Part shown: piece after piece, positions 17,398 through 25,148 of the stretch
How the letters are laid out: every line of letters begins with the position of its first letter
Numbering within the stretch: the stretch's first letter is position 1
Source: Arcobacter ellisii
GTDB lineage: Bacteria > Campylobacterota > Campylobacteria > Campylobacterales > Arcobacteraceae
Assembly: GCF_003544915.1 (NCBI RefSeq)
Contig: NZ_CP032097.1
Span: 2,604,001-2,668,000, forward strand
Reading direction: 5' to 3'
Length of the DNA stretch: 64,000 nt
The notes under the pieces: generated by a model
The model's database searches: none
What the model was told of the DNA's origin: nothing
What the model saw: only the letters and a program-made list of their open reading frames with translations
Made by a program: the position numbers and the translations under genes

Positions 17398-18491
17398 TTT
17401 GTCCATACTATATTTCTAATTTTTGCATCTTTAATATAACTTTCTAAATCTTGTTTAGTTAAAATATTTTTATCTTCTTCATAATAAGATTTATACCATT
17501 TTACAGTTTTTTCAAATGTAGTTTCACTATCCCAAACATCTTTCCATTTTAAAAGAATATGTGCTTTTGAACAATCAAGTTTAAGAAGATTTGCTTCATG
17601 TAATTGATTTGGGTCACTATCAATCTCATAATCTATTTTATTCCAATGTTTTTTGACATTTTTTACCACTTCTTCTACTGTAATACTACCCTCATCTGCT
17701 GGACCAAAATTCCAAGCTTCTGCAAATTCAACTTTTTCTTCAAGAAGTTTTTGTCCAATTTGTAAATAACCACTTAATGGTTCAAGTACATGTTGCCAAG
17801 GTCTTGTCGCTTTTGGATTTCTAATACTTACTTTTTTACCTTTAGAAACTGAAAGCATAATATCAGATATAAGCCTATCTTTTGCCCAATCACCTCCACC
17901 AATTACATTTCCAGCTCTACAGGTTGCAAGTAGTGTATTATGTGATTTTTTATATTCTTTTAAATTAAAAAATGTATTTCTATAAGAATTTGCAAGCAAA
18001 TCCGCACAACCTTTTGAAGAACTGTAAGGATCATACCCACCCAATGGATCGTTTTCCCTATAACCCCAAATCCATTCTTTATTTTCATAAGCTTTATCGC
18101 TTGTAATATTTACTACTGCCTTTACATTAGCAATTTTACAAGCTTCAAATACTTTTAAAGTTCCTATTATATTTGTTTCATATGTCTCAATAGGATTTTC
18201 ATAAGACATTCTCACCAGTGCTTGTGCAGCTAAATGAAACACTATATCTGGTTTATAAATTTTAAATGTTTGCTTTAACTTTTCTAAATCTCTTATATCC
18301 CCAGTAATAGAAATCATATCAAGATTTAAAAGTTCTATATGATTTGGATAAGTTGGAGCTTCAAGCGAATATCCAACTACTTTTGCTCCCATTTGTATTA
18401 ACCAATAACTAAGCCATGAACCTTTAAAACCAGTATGTCCAGTTAGAAGGACTGTTTTATTTTTATAAATACCAGAAAAAAGATTATCCAT
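17394..18491 (-). CDS. rfbG: CDP-glucose 4,6-dehydratase
   Basis: It converts CDP-glucose to CDP-4-keto-6-deoxyglucose, the branch point for CDP-linked 6-deoxy and 3,6-dideoxy sugars. The Rossmann motif is VLLTGHTGFKGSWLSYWL, a form characteristic of this enzyme. It continues with FHLAAQALVRMSYENP, VVNITSDKAYENKEWIWGY, and the YDPYSSSKG motif carrying the Tyr and Lys. RAGNVIGGGDWAKDRL is also typical. I chose ATG 18491, which overlaps the rfbF stop as TAATG; ATG 18497 is equally readable. The product is about 365 aa, normal. It lies directly downstream of rfbF and upstream of the SDR gene. Confidence 0.94.
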   Translation of the reverse strand: MDNLFSGIYKNKTVLLTGHTGFKGSWLSYWLIQMGAKVVGYSLEAPTYPNHIELLNLDMISITGDIRDLEKLKQTFKIYKPDIVFHLAAQALVRMSYENPIETYETNIIGTLKVFEACKIANVKAVVNITSDKAYENKEWIWGYRENDPLGGYDPYSSSKGCADLLANSYRNTFFNLKEYKKSHNTLLATCRAGNVIGGGDWAKDRLISDIMLSVSKGKKVSIRNPKATRPWQHVLEPLSGYLQIGQKLLEEKVEFAEAWNFGPADEGSITVEEVVKNVKKHWNKIDYEIDSDPNQLHEANLLKLDCSKAHILLKWKDVWDSETTFEKTVKWYKSYYEEDKNILTKQDLESYIKDAKIRNIVWTK

Positions 18492-19264
18492 TACCATACT
18501 TTCCAAGGAGCATTATTTTGTTCCCACATATTTTGAAGCGAATGTTTATCTCTTAAAGTATCCATAGGTTTCCAAAAACCATGATGCTTATATGTAAAAA
18601 GTTCACCATCTTTTGCTAAATCCTGCAGTGGTTCTTGCTCAAATATTAAATTATCATCTTCTGTTAGATAATTAAAGATTTTCGGTTCGCATACAAAAAA
18701 TCCAGCATTCACCCAACCTCCTTCTCCTCTTGGTTTTTCTTGAAAACTTGTTACATTGTTTTCTTTACCAATATTTAACGCTCCAAATCTTGATTCAGGT
18801 TGAGCAGAAGTCATAGTAATAGTTTTAGCATGTGATTTATGAAATTTTACTAACTCTTCAATATTTATATCACCTACGCCATCACCATAAGTTAACATAA
18901 AAGATTCATTTCCAATAAACTTTTCAGCTTTTTTTATTCTAGCACCAGTCATAGTATTAATTCCAGTATCAAGAAGTGTAATTTTCCATGGTTCACTTGA
19001 ACTATCCAAAATTTCCATTTTTCCTGTTTGAATATCAAGAGTTATATTGCTTTGATGAAGAAAATAATTCATAAAATATTCTTTTATATAATAACCTTTA
19101 TACCCAAGTAATATAACAAATTCATTGAAATTATATTTCGAATAAATTTTCATAATATGCCAAATAATAGGCTTACCCCCGATTTCAACCATTGGTTTTG
19201 GTCTTAATTCTGTTTCCTCAGATAATCTCGTTCCTAATCCTCCTGCTAAAATAAGCACCTTCAT
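18491..19264 (-). CDS. rfbF: Glucose-1-phosphate cytidylyltransferase
   Basis: It makes CDP-glucose from glucose-1-phosphate and CTP, the first committed step of the CDP-hexose pathway. The N terminus MKVLILAGGLGTRLSEETE and the RPKPMVEIGGKPI motif are the nucleotidyltransferase signature. The ALNIGKENNVTSFQEKPRG and WVNAGFFVCEPKIF segments are typical of RfbF. Length is 257 aa, standard. It is first in the minus-strand run rfbF-rfbG-SDR-fkbM-maf, with an 80-base divergent spacer to the glycosyltransferase gene. No 3-dehydrase gene (rfbH/ddhC) is present in the window. Confidence 0.94.
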   Translation of the reverse strand: MKVLILAGGLGTRLSEETELRPKPMVEIGGKPIIWHIMKIYSKYNFNEFVILLGYKGYYIKEYFMNYFLHQSNITLDIQTGKMEILDSSSEPWKITLLDTGINTMTGARIKKAEKFIGNESFMLTYGDGVGDINIEELVKFHKSHAKTITMTSAQPESRFGALNIGKENNVTSFQEKPRGEGGWVNAGFFVCEPKIFNYLTEDDNLIFEQEPLQDLAKDGELFTYKHHGFWKPMDTLRDKHSLQNMWEQNNAPWKVW

Positions 19265-19301
19265 TGATTAACCTTTAACTTTCATTTTATAATATTTCAA
19301 T

Positions 19302-19307
19302 TATAAT
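19302..19307 (+). promoter_or_regulatory. Candidate -10 element for the glycosyltransferase gene
   Basis: TATAAT lies in the 83-base spacer between the divergent rfbF and glycosyltransferase genes. The surrounding ATTATAAT reads the same on both strands, so the same spot also offers a -10 box toward rfbF (19300-19305, minus). Confidence 0.45.
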
Positions 19308-19347
19308 ATATTTAACTATAAGTGTAAATATTTGTGAAAGGTTTTTT

Positions 19348-20388
19348 ATGAATTTTAAAATTTCAATATGTATAATCACATACAATAGAGGTAACAGAGC
19401 GCTAGAAAATGTTAAAAATATTTTAGAAAACATTAGACATAATTGGTGCGTATTAGTTTTAGATAATGGCTCAACTATTGGAACAGAAGATTATAAGGAA
19501 ATTGAACTTTTATCAAAAACTAATGATCAATTATTCTATATAAAACACGAAACTAATCTTCAAGTTCATGGTAATTTTAAATCTTGTTTTTATTACGCAA
19601 AATCACAATATATTATGATTTTAAGTGATGAGGATTTTGTTAATTTTGATGGATTAGAATCTATATTAATTGATTTAAATAATTATAAAAATGTTGGTGT
19701 ATGTAGACCATCAATTGCACCTCATAAAGATTTAAAAAATCCAGGTAATAGTGTAATTTATCCAAATAATTATTTTTTAGCTGGAGGTTCTGCCTTAAAT
19801 GGTTTTTCATTTATCGGAAATTATATCTCAGGTGTAATTTACAATTTAGATCTTATTAAAAAAAGTAATTTATTAACTATTTTAGGTGAAAATATTGTTT
19901 CACATAAAGCATATCCTCATGTTTATTTTGATTTATTAGTATCTGCAAAATTTGATGCTATAACAACTTCAAAAGTATCCGTTTTAGAGCGTCATGCAGA
20001 ACAAACATTAATTGAAAATGGAAGTTCAAAAGTTGCATCTGCACATATTGGGTTATATGGTTACGGAGAAAGAGTAAATCAATTCTTATCTTTTAGAGAT
20101 GCTATTCAACAAGCTGTTGAATTTACAAACTTAAAAACTGATGGAGAAAAAATAAGCTTATTCATAAGTTTATTTTTTAGATTAACTCTTAAATACTTTT
20201 TTTTAATTTTTGAAGCAAATATAAATAATTATACACGAAATAATATGGAACCCAAATTATTAATGGAATCTTTTTTTTATTTAGTTTGTTCTTCTGTAAT
20301 AGGACACCCATATATTGGTTCAAATCAAGAATTTGTTTCTGATCAATTAATCAAAATTTATCAAAGCCATAAAGATATGATTAATTGA
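19348..20388 (+). CDS. Family 2 glycosyltransferase
   Basis: This is a GT-A fold sugar transferase that uses a nucleotide sugar donor. Residues 1-110 carry the family 2 pattern: ISICIITYNRGNRALENV, then VLVLDNGSTIGTEDY, then YIMILSDEDFV with the acidic metal-binding motif DED. The C-terminal 130 residues are helical and hydrophobic but lack clear membrane spans. It is the only plus-strand gene in the 13.5-29 kb glycan island. Its 3' end overlaps legF by 8 bases tail to tail. Donor and acceptor cannot be read from the sequence. The inverted orientation suggests it came separately from its neighbours. AAAGG precedes the ATG. Confidence 0.85.
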   Translation: MNFKISICIITYNRGNRALENVKNILENIRHNWCVLVLDNGSTIGTEDYKEIELLSKTNDQLFYIKHETNLQVHGNFKSCFYYAKSQYIMILSDEDFVNFDGLESILIDLNNYKNVGVCRPSIAPHKDLKNPGNSVIYPNNYFLAGGSALNGFSFIGNYISGVIYNLDLIKKSNLLTILGENIVSHKAYPHVYFDLLVSAKFDAITTSKVSVLERHAEQTLIENGSSKVASAHIGLYGYGERVNQFLSFRDAIQQAVEFTNLKTDGEKISLFISLFFRLTLKYFFLIFEANINNYTRNNMEPKLLMESFFYLVCSSVIGHPYIGSNQEFVSDQLIKIYQSHKDMIN

Positions 20389-21070
20389 TCTCATCCATAT
20401 ACATTAGTTTTTCAGTTATAATAAAATCTATTTCTTCATCAATATCAACTGAATCTTTTTTATCCATAATATATGCAAAAACTTTATCTTTTAAAAAGAA
20501 ACCTTTATTTTTCAATAATTCCTCTGTTTTACATATATAAATAGCGCCATTAATTCTATAATATTTGGGTAAATCTTGACTTCTTTTGTTTAAAATTTCT
20601 TTTGATAAAAAATTTGACATATTTAACTCTTCATCCAATGTATTACACCATAATGGTGAGTGTTCAGTTTCACAAACACTTATAACAGCATTGGCATCTT
20701 TTTCATTTAATAACGCTATTGCTTCATCAATATGCTTTTCATTTCTCAATGGACTTGTTGGTTGAAGAAGAACAATATAGTCATATTTTTCTAAACTATT
20801 TATAGTATGTTCAAGGGCATCAAAAGTTGTTGCCGTATCATTTGCTAAATATTCAGGTCTATTAATAGTTACAGCACCATATTCTTTCGATATAGTTAAA
20901 ATCTCATTATCATCACTTGTAACTACTACTTTAGATATATATTTACTTTTTAGTCCTGCTTCAATACTATAGGAAATAAGTGGTTTGCCACATAAATCTA
21001 AAATATTTTTTCGAGGCAATCTTTTACTTCCACCACGAGCAGGAATTATTGCTAAAAAAGTTTTATTCAT
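20381..21070 (-). CDS. legF: CMP-legionaminate synthase-like acylneuraminate cytidylyltransferase
   Basis: It activates a nonulosonic acid with CTP, giving the CMP sugar used by transferases. Signature motifs are FLAIIPARGGSKRLPRKN, VVVTSDDNEIL and YIVLLQPTSPLRNEKHI. The length (229 aa from ATG 21070) fits NeuA/LegF/PtmB. The ATG at 21070 overlaps the ptmE stop (ATGAATAA); an upstream in-frame start at 21112 would lie inside ptmE and is less likely. It is the last gene of the legionaminic-acid-type operon. By context the substrate is legionaminic acid or a derivative; PseF-type specificity for pseudaminic acid cannot be excluded by eye. Confidence 0.88.
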   Translation of the reverse strand: MNKTFLAIIPARGGSKRLPRKNILDLCGKPLISYSIEAGLKSKYISKVVVTSDDNEILTISKEYGAVTINRPEYLANDTATTFDALEHTINSLEKYDYIVLLQPTSPLRNEKHIDEAIALLNEKDANAVISVCETEHSPLWCNTLDEELNMSNFLSKEILNKRSQDLPKYYRINGAIYICKTEELLKNKGFFLKDKVFAYIMDKKDSVDIDEEIDFIITEKLMYMDEIN

Positions 21071-22112
21071 TAAATATCCTAAAATATTCACTTTGAGCCT
21101 GTTCAAAATCACTCATTCTTCCAATGTCAAGCCAATACTCATGAATAGGAAACGATAAAACTTTTTTCTGTTTTTCTATTAAAATATTAAATAGTGTTGG
21201 CATATCAAAAAACTCATTTTTTGGAATAAATTCAAAAATATTTGGAGATAAAACATAAATTCCTGCATTTACAAAAAACTTTTTAATAGGTTTTTCAACG
21301 ATTGAAACTATGCTACTATTTTCTATTTCAATAACTCCATAAGGAACTTGATATTCATACTCTCTAACACACATAGTTGCATTTGCATTTCCAAAACAAT
21401 GAAAATCTAATAAATTTGAAAAATTTACATCTGTCAATAAATCAGCATTCATCACAAAAAATGGCTCATTTGGTTGCTCTTTTAAAAGACTTAATGCTCC
21501 TGCTGTTCCAAGTCTTGTATTTTCTTCTACATAATCAATATTAACTCCAAAATCACTACCATCTTTAAAATATTCTCTTATGATTTCTGCTTTATAGTTT
21601 AAACTTATTGTAATATTTACAAAACCATGAGAGGCAAAGTTTTTGATGATAGTTTCCAAAATTGGTTTATTCCCAACTTTTAACATAGGTTTTGGTAGAT
21701 CTTCTGTAAGAGGTCTAAGTCTTGTTCCAAGTCCTCCTGCCATCAAAATCACCCTATTTCTCTTTTTACTCACATTTAATAAAGTTGCTAAATTTACAAT
21801 ATCTACTAAACAATTATTCTCATCAACTATTGGGATTTGATAGACTTGATTTTTTATAGCTTTTTGAATTATCTTTTCTTTCGACTCACTATTTGATGCA
21901 ACTGTAGGATTTTTAAAATATAAATCTTTTATAGAATCATCTAATGTGTAATTTTTTAAAAGCCCTCTTCTAATATCTCCATCACTTAATGTCCCTAAAA
22001 GTTTATTATTTTCATCTACAACTAAAGCTATTCTAATAGCTCCTTTATCAATTACTTTTAAAGCTTCTTTTATTTTTGTATTTTCAGTAATCAATAATGT
22101 ATTTATATTCAT
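21063..22112 (-). CDS. ptmE: Sugar-1-phosphate guanylyltransferase with tandem CBS domains (PtmE type)
   Basis: Two CBS domains occupy residues 1-120 (ALVVDENNKLLGTLSDGDIR and QIPIVDENNCLVDIVN). A nucleotidyltransferase domain follows from about 122 (RVILMAGGLGTRLRPLTED, PKPMLKVGNKPI, FVMNADLLTDVNF). This architecture matches C. jejuni PtmE, reported to be a glucosamine-1-phosphate guanylyltransferase feeding the GDP-linked legionaminic acid pathway. The CBS pair suggests control by an adenine nucleotide (inference). It overlaps the deacetylase gene by ATGA and legF by 8 bases. Its presence is what points to GDP-linked, rather than UDP-linked, intermediates in this operon. Confidence 0.88.
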   Translation of the reverse strand: MNINTLLITENTKIKEALKVIDKGAIRIALVVDENNKLLGTLSDGDIRRGLLKNYTLDDSIKDLYFKNPTVASNSESKEKIIQKAIKNQVYQIPIVDENNCLVDIVNLATLLNVSKKRNRVILMAGGLGTRLRPLTEDLPKPMLKVGNKPILETIIKNFASHGFVNITISLNYKAEIIREYFKDGSDFGVNIDYVEENTRLGTAGALSLLKEQPNEPFFVMNADLLTDVNFSNLLDFHCFGNANATMCVREYEYQVPYGVIEIENSSIVSIVEKPIKKFFVNAGIYVLSPNIFEFIPKNEFFDMPTLFNILIEKQKKVLSFPIHEYWLDIGRMSDFEQAQSEYFRIFNE

Positions 22113-22768
22113 AAAATTTCCTTTAATAACATGAAACTTTCAGCATATTCACATCCACTTATAGCTCCTCTAAAAGTTGCTAGTGCTTTTATATTTCTTT
22201 CACTTCGGGGAAATGGATGCTCTGCTATTTCACTTTGAAAAATTTTCATAATCTCTATTTTTTTATCAAAATATTCACCAATATCTACAAATACATTTGG
22301 AATAAAACTATCTTCTTTAGTACTTGGAGCAAACTCTGTTTCGCTTAGTGTTTCTATCATATATATTTTTTTTATAAATGAGTATCGAAATGATTTTGTA
22401 CAACTATAACTTGCTTCAAATATTTTTCTATGGTCACTATGTACATCTCCTTTAAAAGGAAGATAGATAATATTTGGTTGAACCTCATTTATCACTTTTG
22501 ATATTCTTCCTACAAGCTCACTCATAGTATATTCATCTACTTGCATAGTTTTTAATCTTAAATTATTTACACTATCAAAATTATATAGGTTTGATACTTC
22601 TTCTATCTCTTTTTCTCTTATTTCATAATAATTATTTGATTTATCAATAGTTGTGCAAATAAGCCAATGAATTTCATCACCATTTGCTTTATGCTTTAAT
22701 AAAGTTCCGCCACATCCTAAAGTTTCATCATCTGGATGAACTGCAACTATTAAGACTTTATTTTTCAT
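22109..22768 (-). CDS. PIG-L (LmbE-like) zinc N-deacetylase
   Basis: This metal-dependent deacetylase belongs to the family that removes acetyl groups from GlcNAc-type sugars. Zinc ligands and the catalytic Asp lie in HPDDETLGCGG (H11, D13, D14) and in HSDH (H110, H113). Length (219 aa) is normal. It lies inside the legionaminic-type operon, between legG and ptmE, with ATGA coupling on both sides. The core pathway as I know it does not need a deacetylase, so it probably alters the N-acyl pattern of a precursor or of the finished sugar (inference). Together with the MaoC-GNAT gene two positions upstream it suggests an acyl exchange. Confidence 0.87.
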   Translation of the reverse strand: MKNKVLIVAVHPDDETLGCGGTLLKHKANGDEIHWLICTTIDKSNNYYEIREKEIEEVSNLYNFDSVNNLRLKTMQVDEYTMSELVGRISKVINEVQPNIIYLPFKGDVHSDHRKIFEASYSCTKSFRYSFIKKIYMIETLSETEFAPSTKEDSFIPNVFVDIGEYFDKKIEIMKIFQSEIAEHPFPRSERNIKALATFRGAISGCEYAESFMLLKEIL

Positions 22769-23931
22769 ATTAATTCTACCTTTAATGGGTCTTCAACTTT
22801 TGCAATCATAGATTTAAAATCAGTTAATTTTATTATCTCATAAGCTTTTTTTGCACTATTTCCATCTCCATAAGAATTTTTTAAATCTTTCAAATTCTTC
22901 GAAAACTCTCTTGATAAAGCTCTATCTATACCATCACTTATATCTTGATAACTTGTATCACAAAAGATTACATTTTTATCTGCATATCTTCCTGTTTGTC
23001 TAAGCCCAACATTTATAGCGGGTATTTTTAAACTTGCAGCTTCACATATTCCAGATGATGAGTTACCAATAATAAATTTTGAATGTTTGTAAATTGACAT
23101 AAAGATATCTCTATCAAGATTTTTATAAAAAATAAAATTTTTATTTTCTTTATACTTATCTATTACTTTTAAAAGCTTTTGATTTCCAGGATCTACATTT
23201 GGATAACTTACAAAAGTATTAATATTTCGTTGTTCTAAATTTTTCAAAATATTCTCAAAATATGTATCAACATTAGGCATCTCTTCTGTAACAGGGTGAA
23301 AAATCATCAAAGCAAACTCTTCAAATATATCTTGTAAGTTAAAATGATTTTTAAGTTCACTTTTTGTTAATGGTTGAAACTGAACAAATTTATCCAAAGA
23401 AATATTTCCCGTCACAAAAACTCTTTTTTTATCTTCTCCCATCCGAATTAATCTTTTTTTATGTTCTTCTAGTGTTACAAAATGAACTGATGAGAGCTTT
23501 GAAGTTGCATGTCGAATAGGATTATCAATATATCCATCTTCCACATGATCCCCTGCAAATACATGAATAGTTGGAATATTTAAATATCCTCCAATCATCG
23601 CATACATAAGTACATCTTCTCTATCACCTGCAAATATCATCAAATCTGGATTAAACTTTGCAATAGTTTCTAAACTATTTTGAAGTAAAAAACTAGCACT
23701 CTTTACTCTCGATAATCCAGTATCTGAGCTTAAAAGAGTTTCTATTTCAAGTATAATATCAAAACCATCTTTTCTAATTTGCTCCACACTATAACCAAAG
23801 CTATGAGATAAATGAGTTCCACTAACTATGATTTTAAAATCTATATCCTTATCTTCATGAAGTAATCTATAAAGAGGTGACATTAAATCGTAATCAGACC
23901 GAATGGAACTAAAAGCTAATATCTTTTTCAT
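22765..23931 (-). CDS. legG: Hydrolysing NDP-sugar 2-epimerase (NeuC/LegG type)
   Basis: It hydrolyses the nucleotide from an NDP-2,4-diacetamido-trideoxy hexose with inversion at C2, giving the mannose-type precursor for the nonulosonate synthase. The UDP-GlcNAc 2-epimerase fold is shown by LAFSSIRSDYDLMSPL at the start. It continues with FAGDREDVLMYAMI, FAGDHVEDGYIDNPIRHA, and the nucleotide-binding GNSSSGICEAASLKIPAINVG. Length is 388 aa, as in NeuC/LegG. It overlaps the deacetylase gene by 4 bases and abuts the MaoC-GNAT gene. Context favours the GDP-linked LegG substrate. Confidence 0.9.
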   Translation of the reverse strand: MKKILAFSSIRSDYDLMSPLYRLLHEDKDIDFKIIVSGTHLSHSFGYSVEQIRKDGFDIILEIETLLSSDTGLSRVKSASFLLQNSLETIAKFNPDLMIFAGDREDVLMYAMIGGYLNIPTIHVFAGDHVEDGYIDNPIRHATSKLSSVHFVTLEEHKKRLIRMGEDKKRVFVTGNISLDKFVQFQPLTKSELKNHFNLQDIFEEFALMIFHPVTEEMPNVDTYFENILKNLEQRNINTFVSYPNVDPGNQKLLKVIDKYKENKNFIFYKNLDRDIFMSIYKHSKFIIGNSSSGICEAASLKIPAINVGLRQTGRYADKNVIFCDTSYQDISDGIDRALSREFSKNLKDLKNSYGDGNSAKKAYEIIKLTDFKSMIAKVEDPLKVELI

Positions 23932-25148
23932 TAAAATACATCCGACATAATCAAATCTTTTTTAAACTCAATACCATCTAAAGAAGCATCAAACAACCTA
24001 TAACCAAATATATAATCAAACTCTTTTTTATCTAAATATTCAACTAAACTATGGTCTAACAATAAGTTATATTTTTTATCTCTTTCTAGATTTGTAAAAT
24101 CAATTCCACTAAAAACTATGTCAAAATTCCCTTCAAACTCTTTAAGAATATGGTTACTCTTCTTAAAGTAATTTTGATTTGGTTTACCGAGTCTCCATTT
24201 TAAATTTTCTTTATCCTCTGTATTAAAAGATATTGCATTTAGATAACTCTTTTTTTCTATTTGTTGCAGTTCATCATAAGAAAAGTTAGCTACATACAAA
24301 TCTTCTTCAAGTATCCAATCTAATCGTTTTTTAAATCCTGGAGCTGATTTTTTATTTGGAAAACCACATACAAATTTATAACCTAATTCACTTGCTTTAT
24401 GATAAACTTCATTTGCTTGTTCAATAAAAACACCATATTTTCTATAAGTAGAATCAACCATAGTTGTCATTGAAAGAACAGCATTTAAATTTTGTTGGTT
24501 GTGTATAAACTTTATGGGAATTACAGCATAGTGCCCAACTAATCTTTCATCATCAAAATAAAGTGAAATTATTGGATTTCCATTAGGATTATCGATATAT
24601 GCCCAATTCCAAAGTTTTTCATCCATTTGAGTACCAAAACTATGCTCAAATAACTCTAAAATTTGAGTTTTATACTTTAGCAACTCATTTTTATCGTTAA
24701 TCATGATTTTCTTAAATTCAATAGGAACATAAAGTTCTGCTTCTCCATCTGTTACTATTTTGTTATCAACTTTACATACAGTTTTAAACCTCACTTTTCT
24801 TTTTTCAATATCGACTTCTGTTACTGTAACTATAGCTTCTACTGTATCGTTAATGTAAACAGGTCTTTTAAAATTTAATGATTGATGTGTATAAACACAC
24901 CCTTCACCAGGTATTTTAGTACCAAATAAAGCTGAAAAATAAGAAGCAGTCATCATACCATGAGCAATTCTATTTTTAAATCTTGAATTCTTTGCATAAT
25001 TTTCATCTAAATGTACAGGGTTTCTATCTCCTGATAATCCTGCAAAAGATTTTATATCTGAATCTGTAATAGTTTGAGAATAGCTTACACTCATTCCAAT
25101 TTCGATTTCTTCAAGTGGTATTTTATTAAAAACTAAAGATTTACTCAT
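23931..25148 (-). CDS. MaoC-like (R)-hydratase fused to a GNAT-like acyltransferase
   Basis: The protein has two domains. Residues 15-140 form a MaoC hot-dog domain with FAGLSGDRNPVHLDENYA and RIAHGMM. D41 and H46 match the Asp-x4-His dyad of (R)-specific enoyl-CoA hydratases such as PhaJ. Residues about 148-405 look like a GNAT acyltransferase (ILELFEHSFG, RLVGHYAVIP, MVDSTYRKYGVFIEQA, FVCGFPNKKSAPGF). The reading is continuous. A direct function follows: make a (R)-3-hydroxyacyl-CoA such as (R)-3-hydroxybutyryl-CoA and pass the acyl group to an amino sugar (inference). Leg and pseudaminic acids bearing 3-hydroxybutyryl amides are known in bacteria. The gene sits between legI and legG, with tight junctions on both sides. 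Confidence 0.8.
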   Translation of the reverse strand: MSKSLVFNKIPLEEIEIGMSVSYSQTITDSDIKSFAGLSGDRNPVHLDENYAKNSRFKNRIAHGMMTASYFSALFGTKIPGEGCVYTHQSLNFKRPVYINDTVEAIVTVTEVDIEKRKVRFKTVCKVDNKIVTDGEAELYVPIEFKKIMINDKNELLKYKTQILELFEHSFGTQMDEKLWNWAYIDNPNGNPIISLYFDDERLVGHYAVIPIKFIHNQQNLNAVLSMTTMVDSTYRKYGVFIEQANEVYHKASELGYKFVCGFPNKKSAPGFKKRLDWILEEDLYVANFSYDELQQIEKKSYLNAISFNTEDKENLKWRLGKPNQNYFKKSNHILKEFEGNFDIVFSGIDFTNLERDKKYNLLLDHSLVEYLDKKEFDYIFGYRLFDASLDGIEFKKDLIMSDVF

